A stretch of DNA of 64,000 nucleotides from Bacteroidales bacterium (lineage in GTDB: Bacteria; Bacteroidota; Bacteroidia; Bacteroidales; UBA12077). The number at the start of each line of letters is the position of its first letter. The stretch's first letter is position 1. The notes under the pieces were generated by a model. It was not told the DNA's origin. It did no database searches and saw only the letters and a list, made by a program, of their open reading frames with translations. The stretch is taken from positions 14,844-78,843 of the forward strand of contig DMBU01000125.1 in the NCBI GenBank assembly GCA_003446015.1, in the 5' to 3' direction. Below are positions 52,882 through 61,829 of this stretch, in pieces. Made by a program: the position numbers and the translations under genes.

Positions 52882-54054
52882 TTATTCATAATGAAATTCA
52901 CCAAATTCACTTTTAATAGTTAGTTTATTTTTATTTGCTTTTTCGCAACGACCAACAATTCGTGCATCAACATTAAAACTTTTTGATATACTCATAATTT
53001 CATCTGCCAATTCAGGATTAATATAAATTTCCATTCGATGTCCCATGTTAAAAACCTTATACATTTCTTGCCATGAGGTACCCGATTCTTTTTGAATTAT
53101 TCTAAAAAGTTCAGGTAACTCGAAAAGCTTATCCTTAATAACATGTAACTTATCTACAAAGTTCATTACCTTGGTTTGAGCACCACCAGAACAATGCACT
53201 ATTCCATGTATTTGTGATCTGAATTTCTTTAGAATCTCAATCATTATTGGTGCATAGGTACGAGTTGGCGACAATACCAATTTCCCTGCATCAACTCCCA
53301 CTTTTTCAATAAAATCAGTAAGTTTATATTTGCCTGAATAAACAACTTCAGATGGCACAAGTGCGTCAAAACTTTCAGGGTATTTTTGAGCAAGGTATTT
53401 ATGAAAAACATCATGGCGTGCTGAAGTTAATCCATTGCTACCCATTCCTCCGTTATACTCTTTTTCGTAGCTCGCCTGTCCAAATGAAGATAAACCAACA
53501 ATTACATCTCCATCCTGAATATTACTATTATCAATAATATCATCACGTTTCATCCTTGCAGTAACGGTTGAATCAACAATGATTGTACGAACCAAATCGC
53601 CAACATCGGCAGTTTCTCCACCAGTCGAATAAATTGATACTCCCAACATTCTTAAATCGGCAAGAAATTCTTCAGTTCCATTTATAATCTCTGCAATAAC
53701 TTCTCCTGGAATAAGATTTTTATTTCGGCCTATTGTAGATGACAATAAGATATTTTCAACAGCTCCAACACAAAGTAAATCATCAAGATTCATAACGATA
53801 GCATCTTGTGCTATCCCTTTCCAAACAGAAAGATCACCTGTTTCCTTCCAATATAAATACGCCAGAGATGATTTCGTTCCGGCACCATCGGCATGCATAA
53901 TATTGCAATATTCATCGTTGCCTCCAATAATATCGGGTATGATTTTACAAAATGCTTTTGGATATAATCCCTTATCAATATTTTTAATCGCATGATGTAC
54001 ATCCTCTTTTGATGCTGAAACTCCTCTTAAATTATATCGTGAATCCTGGGTCAT
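52882..54054 (-). CDS. purM: Phosphoribosylformylglycinamidine cyclo-ligase (AIR synthase)
   Basis: 390 residues from ATG 54054 (MTQDSRYNLRGVSAS), the long Bacteroidota form. An in-frame ATG at 54084 is rejected. Motifs of the PurM fold are HADGAGTKSSLAYLY, DLLCVGAVENILLSSTIGRN, TGGETADVGD and the C-terminal HCSGGAQTKVM. Fifth step of purine synthesis. Confidence 0.93.
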   Translation of the reverse strand: MTQDSRYNLRGVSASKEDVHHAIKNIDKGLYPKAFCKIIPDIIGGNDEYCNIMHADGAGTKSSLAYLYWKETGDLSVWKGIAQDAIVMNLDDLLCVGAVENILLSSTIGRNKNLIPGEVIAEIINGTEEFLADLRMLGVSIYSTGGETADVGDLVRTIIVDSTVTARMKRDDIIDNSNIQDGDVIVGLSSFGQASYEKEYNGGMGSNGLTSARHDVFHKYLAQKYPESFDALVPSEVVYSGKYKLTDFIEKVGVDAGKLVLSPTRTYAPIMIEILKKFRSQIHGIVHCSGGAQTKVMNFVDKLHVIKDKLFELPELFRIIQKESGTSWQEMYKVFNMGHRMEIYINPELADEIMSISKSFNVDARIVGRCEKANKNKLTIKSEFGEFHYE

Positions 54055-54148
54055 GGTTTTTTTGGGAATGATTTGAATTTGCAAAATTAATACTCTGGTA
54101 ATGAATTGCCAAATTTAACATCTGTATAGTTCAAGGTAGCAAATAAAA

Positions 54149-54176
54149 AAGGATTCCCACAAACCCGGGAATCCTT
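54149..54176 (-). terminator. Terminator of the OmpA-family gene
   Basis: AAGGATTCCC and GGGAATCCTT, perfect 10-bp stem with an 8-base loop, 20 bp beyond the stop of the gene at 54196. Confidence 0.85.
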
Positions 54177-54195
54177 ATATAATATATTGGTAAAG

Positions 54196-56169
54196 CTAAT
54201 TCTGTGGTTGAAAGTTCGTTGCAATTACCTGGAATTCAGTTCTTCGATTTATTTGATGAGCTATTTCTCGTTGTTCCTCAGACTCTAAGTTCTCAATAAA
54301 GGCAGGAGTTAACTCCGTTCCTTCCTTTAAGAATGTATTTTGCTCAGCCAACTTCTTTTCAACTATTTTTGGCATTGTTGCTGCATATCCTTTAGCTCTT
54401 AATCGTGCTGGTTGTATTCCTTTTTCAATTAAATAATTAACCACAGATTGCGCTCGCTTTTGCGATAATTCAACGTTTGCCATAGCACTACCCCTGGCAT
54501 CAGTATGAGATCTAAGCTCAATAACAACATTTGGGTTATCGTTTAAAGTTTCAACAAGTTTGTCCAATGCAACCATTGACTCAGGACGAAGATCCCATTT
54601 AGCAAAATCGTAGAAAATATTTGGCAACTCAATAGGTTCAGCAATAGACGACAATCTGATTTCAGCAGTAAAAGTCTGACTTTCAGCAATTCCTTTTGTT
54701 GTTTCTTTTTCTTTACCAGTTAAGAATCCTTTTTTAGATGCTACAAAAACATAATCGGTACTTGGACGAAGCATAAATTTGAAAGCACCTTTATCATCTG
54801 TTTCATTAGTAAGTGTCATACCATCGCTACCAACAAGCTTAACAGTAGCATTTGCTAATGGTTCATCTGTTTTATCATTCTTAACAACACCCTCAACATC
54901 GAATTTCAACGGAGGTAAAACAAATGAGTAGATTTCGTCGTCGCCATCGCGGGATGTGCTAAAATAACCTCTTTCCTTATCTTTTTCGATGATAATACTA
55001 AAATCATCGTATGTTGAATTTATCGGATATCTCATGTTTTCAACTTTCCATGAACCATTCTCGAAAGTTGCTTTAAAGATGTCTAAGCCTCCCATTCCTA
55101 AATGAAAATCGGAAGAAAAATACAAGGAGCCATCATCGTGAATAAAAGGAAACATTTCATTTCCGGGAGTATTAATATCAGCTCCTAAAGACAGTGGTAC
55201 TCCCCAATTGCCATCAGGACTGGTTCTTGTAACTTTCCAAATATCTTTTTTACCCATACCCCCTTTCATATCTGAAACAAAGTAAAGTGTTAATGCATCT
55301 TCTGACAATGAGGGGTGTGCAACAACAATACTATCATCGAGCATTAATATAGGTTCGGCTTTGGCCCACTCTTCATTTCTTCTTACAGATTGATATACCA
55401 TACATCCGATTGCATCTTTTTTATGTCGTTCGCAACGGGTAAAAAACATGGTATTAAAATCTTTACTTAACGAAACAGCACCTTCTTCAAATTCAGTATT
55501 TATGTTTTCTCCCAAAGGTACAGGAGTGCTCCAGTTTCCTTTTTTATCTTGTTTCGATGTAAAAATATCTGAGAAATTCAGTCCGGTACCTCCATGCGTA
55601 TCATCGCCGGTTGATCCATCTCTTGAAGAAGTAAAATAAACCTCGTCGTATTCGGCTTTAGCAAAAGCGGGACTATACTCACTTTCGCGTGAATTAAAAA
55701 ATTTCATATTTGCAACTTTATAACCATTTGGACTTTCCATCCATTTTATGGCTAACTCGCATGATTTAACACCCATTTCACCTTGAGGATCAGCGGGTAC
55801 TAACTTTTTATATTCCTTATAATTTTCAATGGCATCTTCGAACTTCTCGTTCATCTTTAATGCATCGGCATAATACAAATATACAAGGGGATTAGAATAT
55901 TTTTTTTGAACAGATTTTTTATACCAAACTTCGGCTTTTTTGGGTTGATTTGTTTTTCGATAGCACTCTGCAACCTGGAATGTAATATCATTTTTTAAAT
56001 CATTATCAGTTACTTTACTATAAGCATCGCGAAGCAAATCAATAGCCTGATAATACTGGCCGTTTTTATAATATTCATTTGCTTTAGTGTAGACGCTTAT
56101 CTGGGCAACAGATAAACTATGTGCAAACAATATAAAAATGCTAAAAAGAAATGCAATTCTAATTTTCAT
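54196..56169 (-). CDS. OmpA-family protein with TPR, beta-propeller and CRD domains (PorE-like)
   Basis: 657 residues with a signal peptide ending SVAQ. Order: TPR repeats (about 25-140), PD40/WD40-like propeller (about 160-420, FTSSRDGS, YFVSDMKGGMG, YFSSDFHLGMGG), carboxypeptidase regulatory-like domain (about 425-510), and an OmpA peptidoglycan-binding domain (about 520-655, RSHTDARGSAMANVELSQKRAQSVVNYL). This is the architecture of PorE, a periplasmic type IX secretion component, though PorE is a lipoprotein and no lipobox is seen here; paralogues with the same layout exist. Confidence 0.88.
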   Translation of the reverse strand: MKIRIAFLFSIFILFAHSLSVAQISVYTKANEYYKNGQYYQAIDLLRDAYSKVTDNDLKNDITFQVAECYRKTNQPKKAEVWYKKSVQKKYSNPLVYLYYADALKMNEKFEDAIENYKEYKKLVPADPQGEMGVKSCELAIKWMESPNGYKVANMKFFNSRESEYSPAFAKAEYDEVYFTSSRDGSTGDDTHGGTGLNFSDIFTSKQDKKGNWSTPVPLGENINTEFEEGAVSLSKDFNTMFFTRCERHKKDAIGCMVYQSVRRNEEWAKAEPILMLDDSIVVAHPSLSEDALTLYFVSDMKGGMGKKDIWKVTRTSPDGNWGVPLSLGADINTPGNEMFPFIHDDGSLYFSSDFHLGMGGLDIFKATFENGSWKVENMRYPINSTYDDFSIIIEKDKERGYFSTSRDGDDEIYSFVLPPLKFDVEGVVKNDKTDEPLANATVKLVGSDGMTLTNETDDKGAFKFMLRPSTDYVFVASKKGFLTGKEKETTKGIAESQTFTAEIRLSSIAEPIELPNIFYDFAKWDLRPESMVALDKLVETLNDNPNVVIELRSHTDARGSAMANVELSQKRAQSVVNYLIEKGIQPARLRAKGYAATMPKIVEKKLAEQNTFLKEGTELTPAFIENLESEEQREIAHQINRRTEFQVIATNFQPQN

Positions 56170-56293
56170 ATCTAGTTAAGATTATGTAGTTGTAAAATGT
56201 AAAAGTAAGATAATTTAAATAAAATAAAAAGATGATATATGTTGAGTTATGATCATTTTAAAAATACGGTATATTTTTTGGATTATTGTAAAG

Positions 56294-56494
56294 AAAGCCT
56301 GATTTTATTTAGTCTCTGCAAGAAAACGCCAATAATTTCGTTACTCTTGTTTTGAAAACAGTCATCCCGAAAATCGGGACTCCTGATTTTCAAAACTGCG
56401 AAAGCCCTGCCTTTGCCGGCAGGCAGGCTCATTCTTGACGTTTTCTTATTAGAGACATCGTTTTCTTGCAAGCACTATTTAGGAATCAGGCTTT
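56294..56494. mobile_element. MITE-like inverted-repeat element, about 200 bp
   Basis: Imperfect ~35-bp terminal inverted repeats: AAAGCCTGATT (56294-56304) with AATCAGGCTTT (56484-56494), and GCAAGAAAACG (56318-56328) with CGTTTTCTTGC (56459-56469). Inside lie the palindrome CCCGAAAATCGGG and the repeat TGCCGGCAGGCAGG (56414-56427) that also occurs at 7578-7591. A 62-codon minus-strand reading frame across it is probably not a gene. The rest of this 330-bp gap (56170-56293) shows nothing. Confidence 0.7.
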
Positions 56495-56499
56495 GTTTG

Positions 56500-57222
56500 T
56501 TACAAACTTACCCACTTTTCATTCTCGTATTTGGCAATAGCAAGACCTTCGCCTTTAGCTTTAAGGCATGAAATTGTTTTTCCATTTTTTGAAATTAGTA
56601 TGCTTTTTCCTGCTACATCATATCCTCCTGAATCTCCTCCAAAATTAGACATCATTACCAGCATATTATATTTTTTTGCATATCCCCTTAACAGATTCAC
56701 ATCGTAATCGTACCCTTTTTGAGAACATAAAACGCTTGACAAATATAAACTTGCCCCTTTATTATATGCATCTTCAGGGTGCTGAGGATTGCTTATATCA
56801 GCACAAATTGCCAGCGAAGCAACCTGTCCGTTCAAACCAATTTGGGGATTTAATTTGCCCGGATGAAAGTATTTTTCTTCACCAGGATGCAAGTACCGTT
56901 TCGTATAAATTTCTATTTTACTATTCGGATAAACAATGAATGATGCAATATGTAATTTGTCTTCCAAATTAATTGGGGCACCTACAAGAATAATCATTTT
57001 TAAATCCCTGGCAATTTCAATGAACGGTTTTATCCTGGAATCGTTTTCAGAAAACGCCAATGAACTTGCCAACTCAGGCTCATAACCGGTTAAAGAAAGT
57101 TCAGGAAATATAATTAAACCAACTCCTTTTTTATGAGCTTGTTTTATTAAAAACAGATGATTTTCTATATTCTTTTCGACATTCCCTTTTACAGGAACAG
57201 TTTGTGCTGCAGCTAGAATCAT
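56500..57222 (-). CDS. Carbon-nitrogen hydrolase (nitrilase family)
   Basis: 240 residues. Catalytic triad in order: Glu in IFPELSLTGYEPE, Lys in YTKRYLHPGEEKYF, Cys in LAICADISNP. Cytosolic amidase/carbamylase-type enzyme acting on a small amide; substrate unknown. It follows the glutamine synthetase gene by 51 bp on the same strand, which hints at a nitrogen-related role. Confidence 0.9.
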   Translation of the reverse strand: MILAAAQTVPVKGNVEKNIENHLFLIKQAHKKGVGLIIFPELSLTGYEPELASSLAFSENDSRIKPFIEIARDLKMIILVGAPINLEDKLHIASFIVYPNSKIEIYTKRYLHPGEEKYFHPGKLNPQIGLNGQVASLAICADISNPQHPEDAYNKGASLYLSSVLCSQKGYDYDVNLLRGYAKKYNMLVMMSNFGGDSGGYDVAGKSILISKNGKTISCLKAKGEGLAIAKYENEKWVSL

Positions 57223-57273
57223 TTTAAATTTTTATTATTATTTCATTCATCCTTTTTATCTTTTTTTAATTTA

Positions 57274-59463
57274 CTAACGCGTAAAAAGCATTTCTCTGTA
57301 TTTTGGGAACGGCCATATTTCATCATCAACAATCAGCTCAAGTTTATCGACATGGTATCTTATTTTTTCGAAATACGGAACCACATTTACAGAGTAATCT
57401 GCTGCCTTATCTCTAATATCTTCAATAACATTTGCTTTTTTTCTTGCCTCAATCATTTCGTCAGTTGCTTCCTTAATAATAGCTATGCGTTCAGAAATTT
57501 CAGTAATAGTTAATAATTGAGGAGCTGCCATCTTTTCATAAATATCTTTAGGAAAAAGTTCCTTTAACCCTCTTACATTGGTAATAAGAACATTCTGATA
57601 CTTTATCAGAGTAGGAACAATATGATTTCTTATCAAATCGCCTAAAACACGAGCCTCAATTTGTAGTTTTTTAGTATAAATTTCTAACCGAATATCATAT
57701 CTAGCTTCCAGTTCGCGACCACTTAAGACATGCGATTTTTCAAAAACATCTTTGGTATGTTTGGTTATAAAAGCTTTTAAAGCTTCAGGGACATCTGCAA
57801 TATTTGACAATCCACGTTTAGCAGCTTCTTTAACCCAATCTTCGCCATACCCGTTCCCTTCGAATCTTATTTTTTTAGATGCAATAATATATTTTTTCAA
57901 GACCTGAAAAATAGCTTCATCCTTTTTAACATCCTTTTCAATTAAGGCATCCACATCTTTTTTAAACTCAACAAGCTGATTTGCCACAACAGTATTCAAG
58001 GTGATCATTGGTGATGCCACATTTGCCGAAGAGCCAACAGCACGGAACTCAAATCTGTTACCTGTAAATGCAAAAGGAGATGTTCTGTTACGATCTGTAT
58101 TATCCAATAAAATTTCAGGAATTTTTCCAACATCCAATTTTAATTCAGTTTTTTCGTCAGGAGTCATTTTATTACTTGTGACCCTTTTTTCTAACTGATT
58201 TAACATTTCGGTAAGTTGCGAACCAATAAAAACGGACATAATTGCCGGTGGAGCTTCATGAGCTCCAAGGCGATGTTCATTTCCGGCCACTGCCACACTT
58301 GCTCGTAAAATATCAGAATAATCATGTACAGCTTTTACTGTATTAATCAAGAATGATAAAAATTGCATATTACTTCTGGGTGTTTTACCCGGAGATAATA
58401 AGTTTTTCCCTGTATTAGTCAACATTGACCAGTTATTGTGTTTTCCTGATCCGTTAATTCCTTTAAAAGGTTTTTCATGAAAAAGAACTCTGAAATTATG
58501 TCGACGAGCAACTTTATCCATAATTGTCATTATCATTTGGTTATGATCAACGGCCAGATTTGCTTCTTCGAAAATCGGAGCACATTCAAATTGATTTGGA
58601 GCCACCTCGTTATGACGCGTTTTTACAGGTATTCCAAGCTTATATGCTTCAATCTCAAAGTCGACCATATAATTTTTTACCCGATCAGAAATAGAACCAA
58701 AATAATGATCGCTTAATTGCTGATCTTTTGCCGAAGCATGACCAATTAATGTTCGTCCGGTTAAATACAAATCGGGGCGGGCATTAAATAAAGCATTATC
58801 GATTAAAAAATATTCCTGCTCCCAACCCAGTGTTACATTAACTTTCTGAACATCCTTATCGAAATACTGACAAACATCAACTGCTGCTTTATCTAAAAAA
58901 TTAAGCGATTTAATTAAGGGAGTTTTATAATCCAATGCTTCGCCGGTATACGCAACAAATATTGTTGGAATACACAAGGTGTTTCCATATACAAAAGCAG
59001 GAGATGAAGGATCCCAGGCTGTATATCCGCGTGCTTCGAATGTGTTTCGGATTCCTCCACTTGGAAAGCTTGAAGCATCGGGTTCTTGCTGTACCAACAT
59101 TTCACCTTGAAAATTTTCAATAACACCACCACCATCAGCTGGTTCGAAAAATGCATCGTGCTTTTCGGCTGTTGATCCATTTAAAGGATGAAACCAATGT
59201 GTATAATGTGTAGCACCACGATCAACCGCCCATGCTTTCATTCCAATAGCTACCTGGTTTGCAATTTTACGGTCAATTTTTGTTCCCTGATTAATTGATT
59301 CAATAACATTTTGATAAGCCTCATGCGATAAATATTCCTGCATCTTAAACTTGTCAAAAACATTCTCGCCAAAATACTGGGAAGTTTTCACTGATGGAAG
59401 TGTAACCTCAACAGGTTTCCTGTTTAGCACTTCTTCAATTGCTTTAAATCTGATTGTAGCCAT
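57274..59463 (-). CDS. glnN: Type III glutamine synthetase
   Basis: 729 residues, the large GSIII form. Blocks include TAEKHDAFFEP, LGWEQEYFLID, RHNEVAPNQFECAPIFEEANLAVDHNQM, GINGSGKHNNWSM and GNRFEFRAVGSSAN. It makes glutamine from glutamate, ammonia and ATP as a dodecamer. The gene has a TATATTTG -7 box (59510-59503) and two copies of an unusual upstream repeat, see 59525-59594. The nitrilase-family gene follows it. Confidence 0.97.
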   Translation of the reverse strand: MATIRFKAIEEVLNRKPVEVTLPSVKTSQYFGENVFDKFKMQEYLSHEAYQNVIESINQGTKIDRKIANQVAIGMKAWAVDRGATHYTHWFHPLNGSTAEKHDAFFEPADGGGVIENFQGEMLVQQEPDASSFPSGGIRNTFEARGYTAWDPSSPAFVYGNTLCIPTIFVAYTGEALDYKTPLIKSLNFLDKAAVDVCQYFDKDVQKVNVTLGWEQEYFLIDNALFNARPDLYLTGRTLIGHASAKDQQLSDHYFGSISDRVKNYMVDFEIEAYKLGIPVKTRHNEVAPNQFECAPIFEEANLAVDHNQMIMTIMDKVARRHNFRVLFHEKPFKGINGSGKHNNWSMLTNTGKNLLSPGKTPRSNMQFLSFLINTVKAVHDYSDILRASVAVAGNEHRLGAHEAPPAIMSVFIGSQLTEMLNQLEKRVTSNKMTPDEKTELKLDVGKIPEILLDNTDRNRTSPFAFTGNRFEFRAVGSSANVASPMITLNTVVANQLVEFKKDVDALIEKDVKKDEAIFQVLKKYIIASKKIRFEGNGYGEDWVKEAAKRGLSNIADVPEALKAFITKHTKDVFEKSHVLSGRELEARYDIRLEIYTKKLQIEARVLGDLIRNHIVPTLIKYQNVLITNVRGLKELFPKDIYEKMAAPQLLTITEISERIAIIKEATDEMIEARKKANVIEDIRDKAADYSVNVVPYFEKIRYHVDKLELIVDDEIWPFPKYREMLFTR

Positions 59464-59502
59464 AATAGTTCTATTTTTTTATAAAATCATCAAATATCGA
59501 TA

Positions 59503-59594
59503 CAAATATATTTATTTTTTCACATACCCCCTATTTTTATATGCACAATTTTATATTTTAATGTTTTTTCTACACGCACCCCCTATTTTTTATA
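59503..59594 (-). promoter_or_regulatory. glnN promoter with two upstream direct repeats
   Basis: The -7 box TATATTTG lies at 59510-59503 on the minus strand. TATAAAAATAGGGGGTA (minus strand, 59541-59525) covers the -33 region. A second copy with one extra A, reading TATAAAAAATAGGGGGTG, lies at 59594-59577. The copies are 52 bp apart, about five helical turns. No -33 TTTG is present, consistent with an activator binding these repeats. Confidence 0.55.
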
Positions 59595-59640
59595 AGTAAG
59601 TTTAATTTTTATGTGATTTTGTTAAAAAACGAAATAAAAA

Positions 59641-59680
59641 AAAGCCTGACATCCCGATAGCTATCGGGAGCCAGACTTTT
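59641..59680 (-). terminator. Terminator of the M20 dipeptidase gene, built on a palindromic repeat
   Basis: AAAGCCTG and CAGACTTT flank the perfect 18-bp palindrome TCCCGATAGCTATCGGGA (59652-59669), giving a long hairpin with A and T runs at the ends, 20 bp past the stop at 59700. Confidence 0.75.
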
Positions 59681-59699
59681 CATTTATCCTTTTGTTTTT

Positions 59700-61070
59700 C
59701 TATTTCATTATTTCTGCATAATATTTATAGAAATATGGAATTGTGTTTATCCCATTATAAAATTGTTCTAATGGAAAATTTTCATTTGGCGAATGAATTG
59801 CATCAGACTCCAAACCAAATCCCATTAAAACAGATTTTATTCCTAATATTTTTTCAAACTCAGAAATAATCGGAATACTTCCACCACTTCGAACAGGAAC
59901 AGGTTTTCTGTTATAAGTTTGCTCATAAGCTTTTTCAGCTGCCTTATATGCAGGCAAATCAATTGGGCAAACATATGCCTGTCCGCCATGTAAGAATTCA
60001 ACATTCACCCTTACATATGGAGGAGCAATCTTTTCAAAATGCTCTTTAAACATTTTTGATATTTTTATATTATTTTGATTGGGAACTAAACGTGAAGAGA
60101 CCTTCGCAAAAGCTTTTGAAGGAAGAACTGTTTTTGCCCCTTCGCCTGTATATCCGCCCCAAATTCCACAAATATCGAACGAAGGACGAATACCTGTGCG
60201 CTCGTTTGTTGAGTATCCTTTTTCACCCCACAATTCGTTCACATCAATTGCTTTTTTATATTCATCTTCTGAATAAGGTGCTTCAGCCATTTTTGTACGT
60301 TCAACGTCCGAAATTTCCAAAACATCGTCATAAAATCCCGGTATTGTAATATGGCCGTTTTCGTCAACCATTTGAGTAATCATTTTTGCCAATACATTTA
60401 TAGGATTAGCAACAGCACCACCGAACAGACCTGAGTGAAGATCCCTGTTTGGACCTGTTACTTCAACTTCCCAATACGAAAGACCACGTAAACCTGTCGT
60501 AATTGATGGAATATCAGGAGCGATCATTCCTGTGTCAGAAACTAAAATAATATCCGCTTTTACCAGTTCTTTATTTTGTTCGCACCATTTTGGAAGATTT
60601 GGAGAACCAATTTCTTCTTCGCCTTCGATCATGAATTTAACATTACAAGGCAATGAATCGGTATTTACCATTGCCTCAAAAGCCTTAATATGCATAAAAC
60701 TTTGTCCTTTATCGTCGTCGGCACCACGAGCCCATATTTTACCATCAATAACGACCGGTTCGAATGGTTTTGTATCCCATTTTTCGATCGGATCAACGGG
60801 CATTACATCGTAGTGAGCATAAACCAATACTGTTGGTTTTGCAGGATCAATCAGTTTTTCAGCAAAAACTACAGGATTGCCATCAGAAGGCATCACAACG
60901 GCTTTATCGCAACCTGCTTTTAATAAAGCTGCTTTTAATGCTTCTGCCGCTTTTACCATATCTGGTTTATGATCTTTTATTGAACTGATAGAAGGAATTC
61001 TTATCAACTCAAACAACTCTTCTAAAAAACGATCCTTATTCGCTTCGATGTACTGTTTTACTTTTTCCAT
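59700..61070 (-). CDS. M20-family dipeptidase
   Basis: 456 residues. Metal ligands are visible in VYAHYDVMPVDP (His), RGADDDKGQ (Asp), EGEEEIGSPNL (Glu) and the C-terminal ESDAIHSPNE (His). Dimerisation domain in the middle (LHSGLFGGAVANP). Cytosolic two-zinc exopeptidase that cleaves dipeptides. Confidence 0.95.
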   Translation of the reverse strand: MEKVKQYIEANKDRFLEELFELIRIPSISSIKDHKPDMVKAAEALKAALLKAGCDKAVVMPSDGNPVVFAEKLIDPAKPTVLVYAHYDVMPVDPIEKWDTKPFEPVVIDGKIWARGADDDKGQSFMHIKAFEAMVNTDSLPCNVKFMIEGEEEIGSPNLPKWCEQNKELVKADIILVSDTGMIAPDIPSITTGLRGLSYWEVEVTGPNRDLHSGLFGGAVANPINVLAKMITQMVDENGHITIPGFYDDVLEISDVERTKMAEAPYSEDEYKKAIDVNELWGEKGYSTNERTGIRPSFDICGIWGGYTGEGAKTVLPSKAFAKVSSRLVPNQNNIKISKMFKEHFEKIAPPYVRVNVEFLHGGQAYVCPIDLPAYKAAEKAYEQTYNRKPVPVRSGGSIPIISEFEKILGIKSVLMGFGLESDAIHSPNENFPLEQFYNGINTIPYFYKYYAEIMK

Positions 61071-61201
61071 TTTATTTTGATTTACAATTAATAGCTTATT
61101 AAAGAATTGCTAAAATAAGAATTTTTATTTCCTATAAAAATGATTAATAACACATTGACAAACATCAAAGAATCCCTCGAATTAATCTGTCTGCAATTCG
61201 C

Positions 61202-61819
61202 TTATTCACACTCCTCTGAATGCTCTAAAAATTCAGTTTCTTTTTTATAAGCCTCAACCGTTTCGAGCAATTCATTATACCATTCACGACCATACTTACG
61301 AACCAATGCATCTTCTAAAAACACGTATGCTTTCACTTTTTTCTTACATCCATACTTACGAGCAGGATCGCAAACATTCCAAAAATGGTAGTTTAAGGCA
61401 TCCATATCATCGCTCAGTTTCTTAACTCTAATCGGATATAAATGGCAAGAAATTGGTTTTCGAAAAGGAATTTTTCCTCTCAGAAATTCTTTTTCAATTC
61501 CACATTTAGCAATTCCATTTTCAAATATGGTATAAACACACTCTTTACCTTTATTTAATGGAGTTACAGGCTCGCCATCGCGTTTGTCGATTACTGAAAA
61601 TCCAAACTTTTCAATTTCTTTTATGGTTTCTTCTCTAAGGTGTTTTTTGAATTTGGGATAATATTTTTCTATCAGTTCTGCCTCTCCTTCTTCTAATGGT
61701 GCACCTGCTTCACCTTCAACACAGCAGTGTCCTTTACAGCTGTCCAGGTTACACAAAAAATCTTCTTCGAGCAATTCTGTTCCCACAATACAATTACCCA
61801 CCTGCATCATATAATTCAT
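61202..61819 (-). CDS. DUF3109 family protein
   Basis: 205 residues. Cys cluster near the N-terminus (FLCNLDSCKGHCCVEGEAGAPL), then KGKECVYTIF, AKCGIEKE, ISCHLYPIRV and NVCDPARKYGC. At least nine Cys in this pattern suggest an Fe-S or zinc site, as in the related YkgJ family. Function unknown. It lies 10 bp downstream of gpmI and is probably co-transcribed. Confidence 0.88.
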   Translation of the reverse strand: MNYMMQVGNCIVGTELLEEDFLCNLDSCKGHCCVEGEAGAPLEEGEAELIEKYYPKFKKHLREETIKEIEKFGFSVIDKRDGEPVTPLNKGKECVYTIFENGIAKCGIEKEFLRGKIPFRKPISCHLYPIRVKKLSDDMDALNYHFWNVCDPARKYGCKKKVKAYVFLEDALVRKYGREWYNELLETVEAYKKETEFLEHSEECE

Positions 61820-61829
61820 ATTCTACTTA

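Noticed and set aside
56283..56471. 62-codon minus-strand reading frame
   Set aside because: It lies wholly within the inverted-repeat element and merely translates repeats such as TGCCGGCAGGCAGG.
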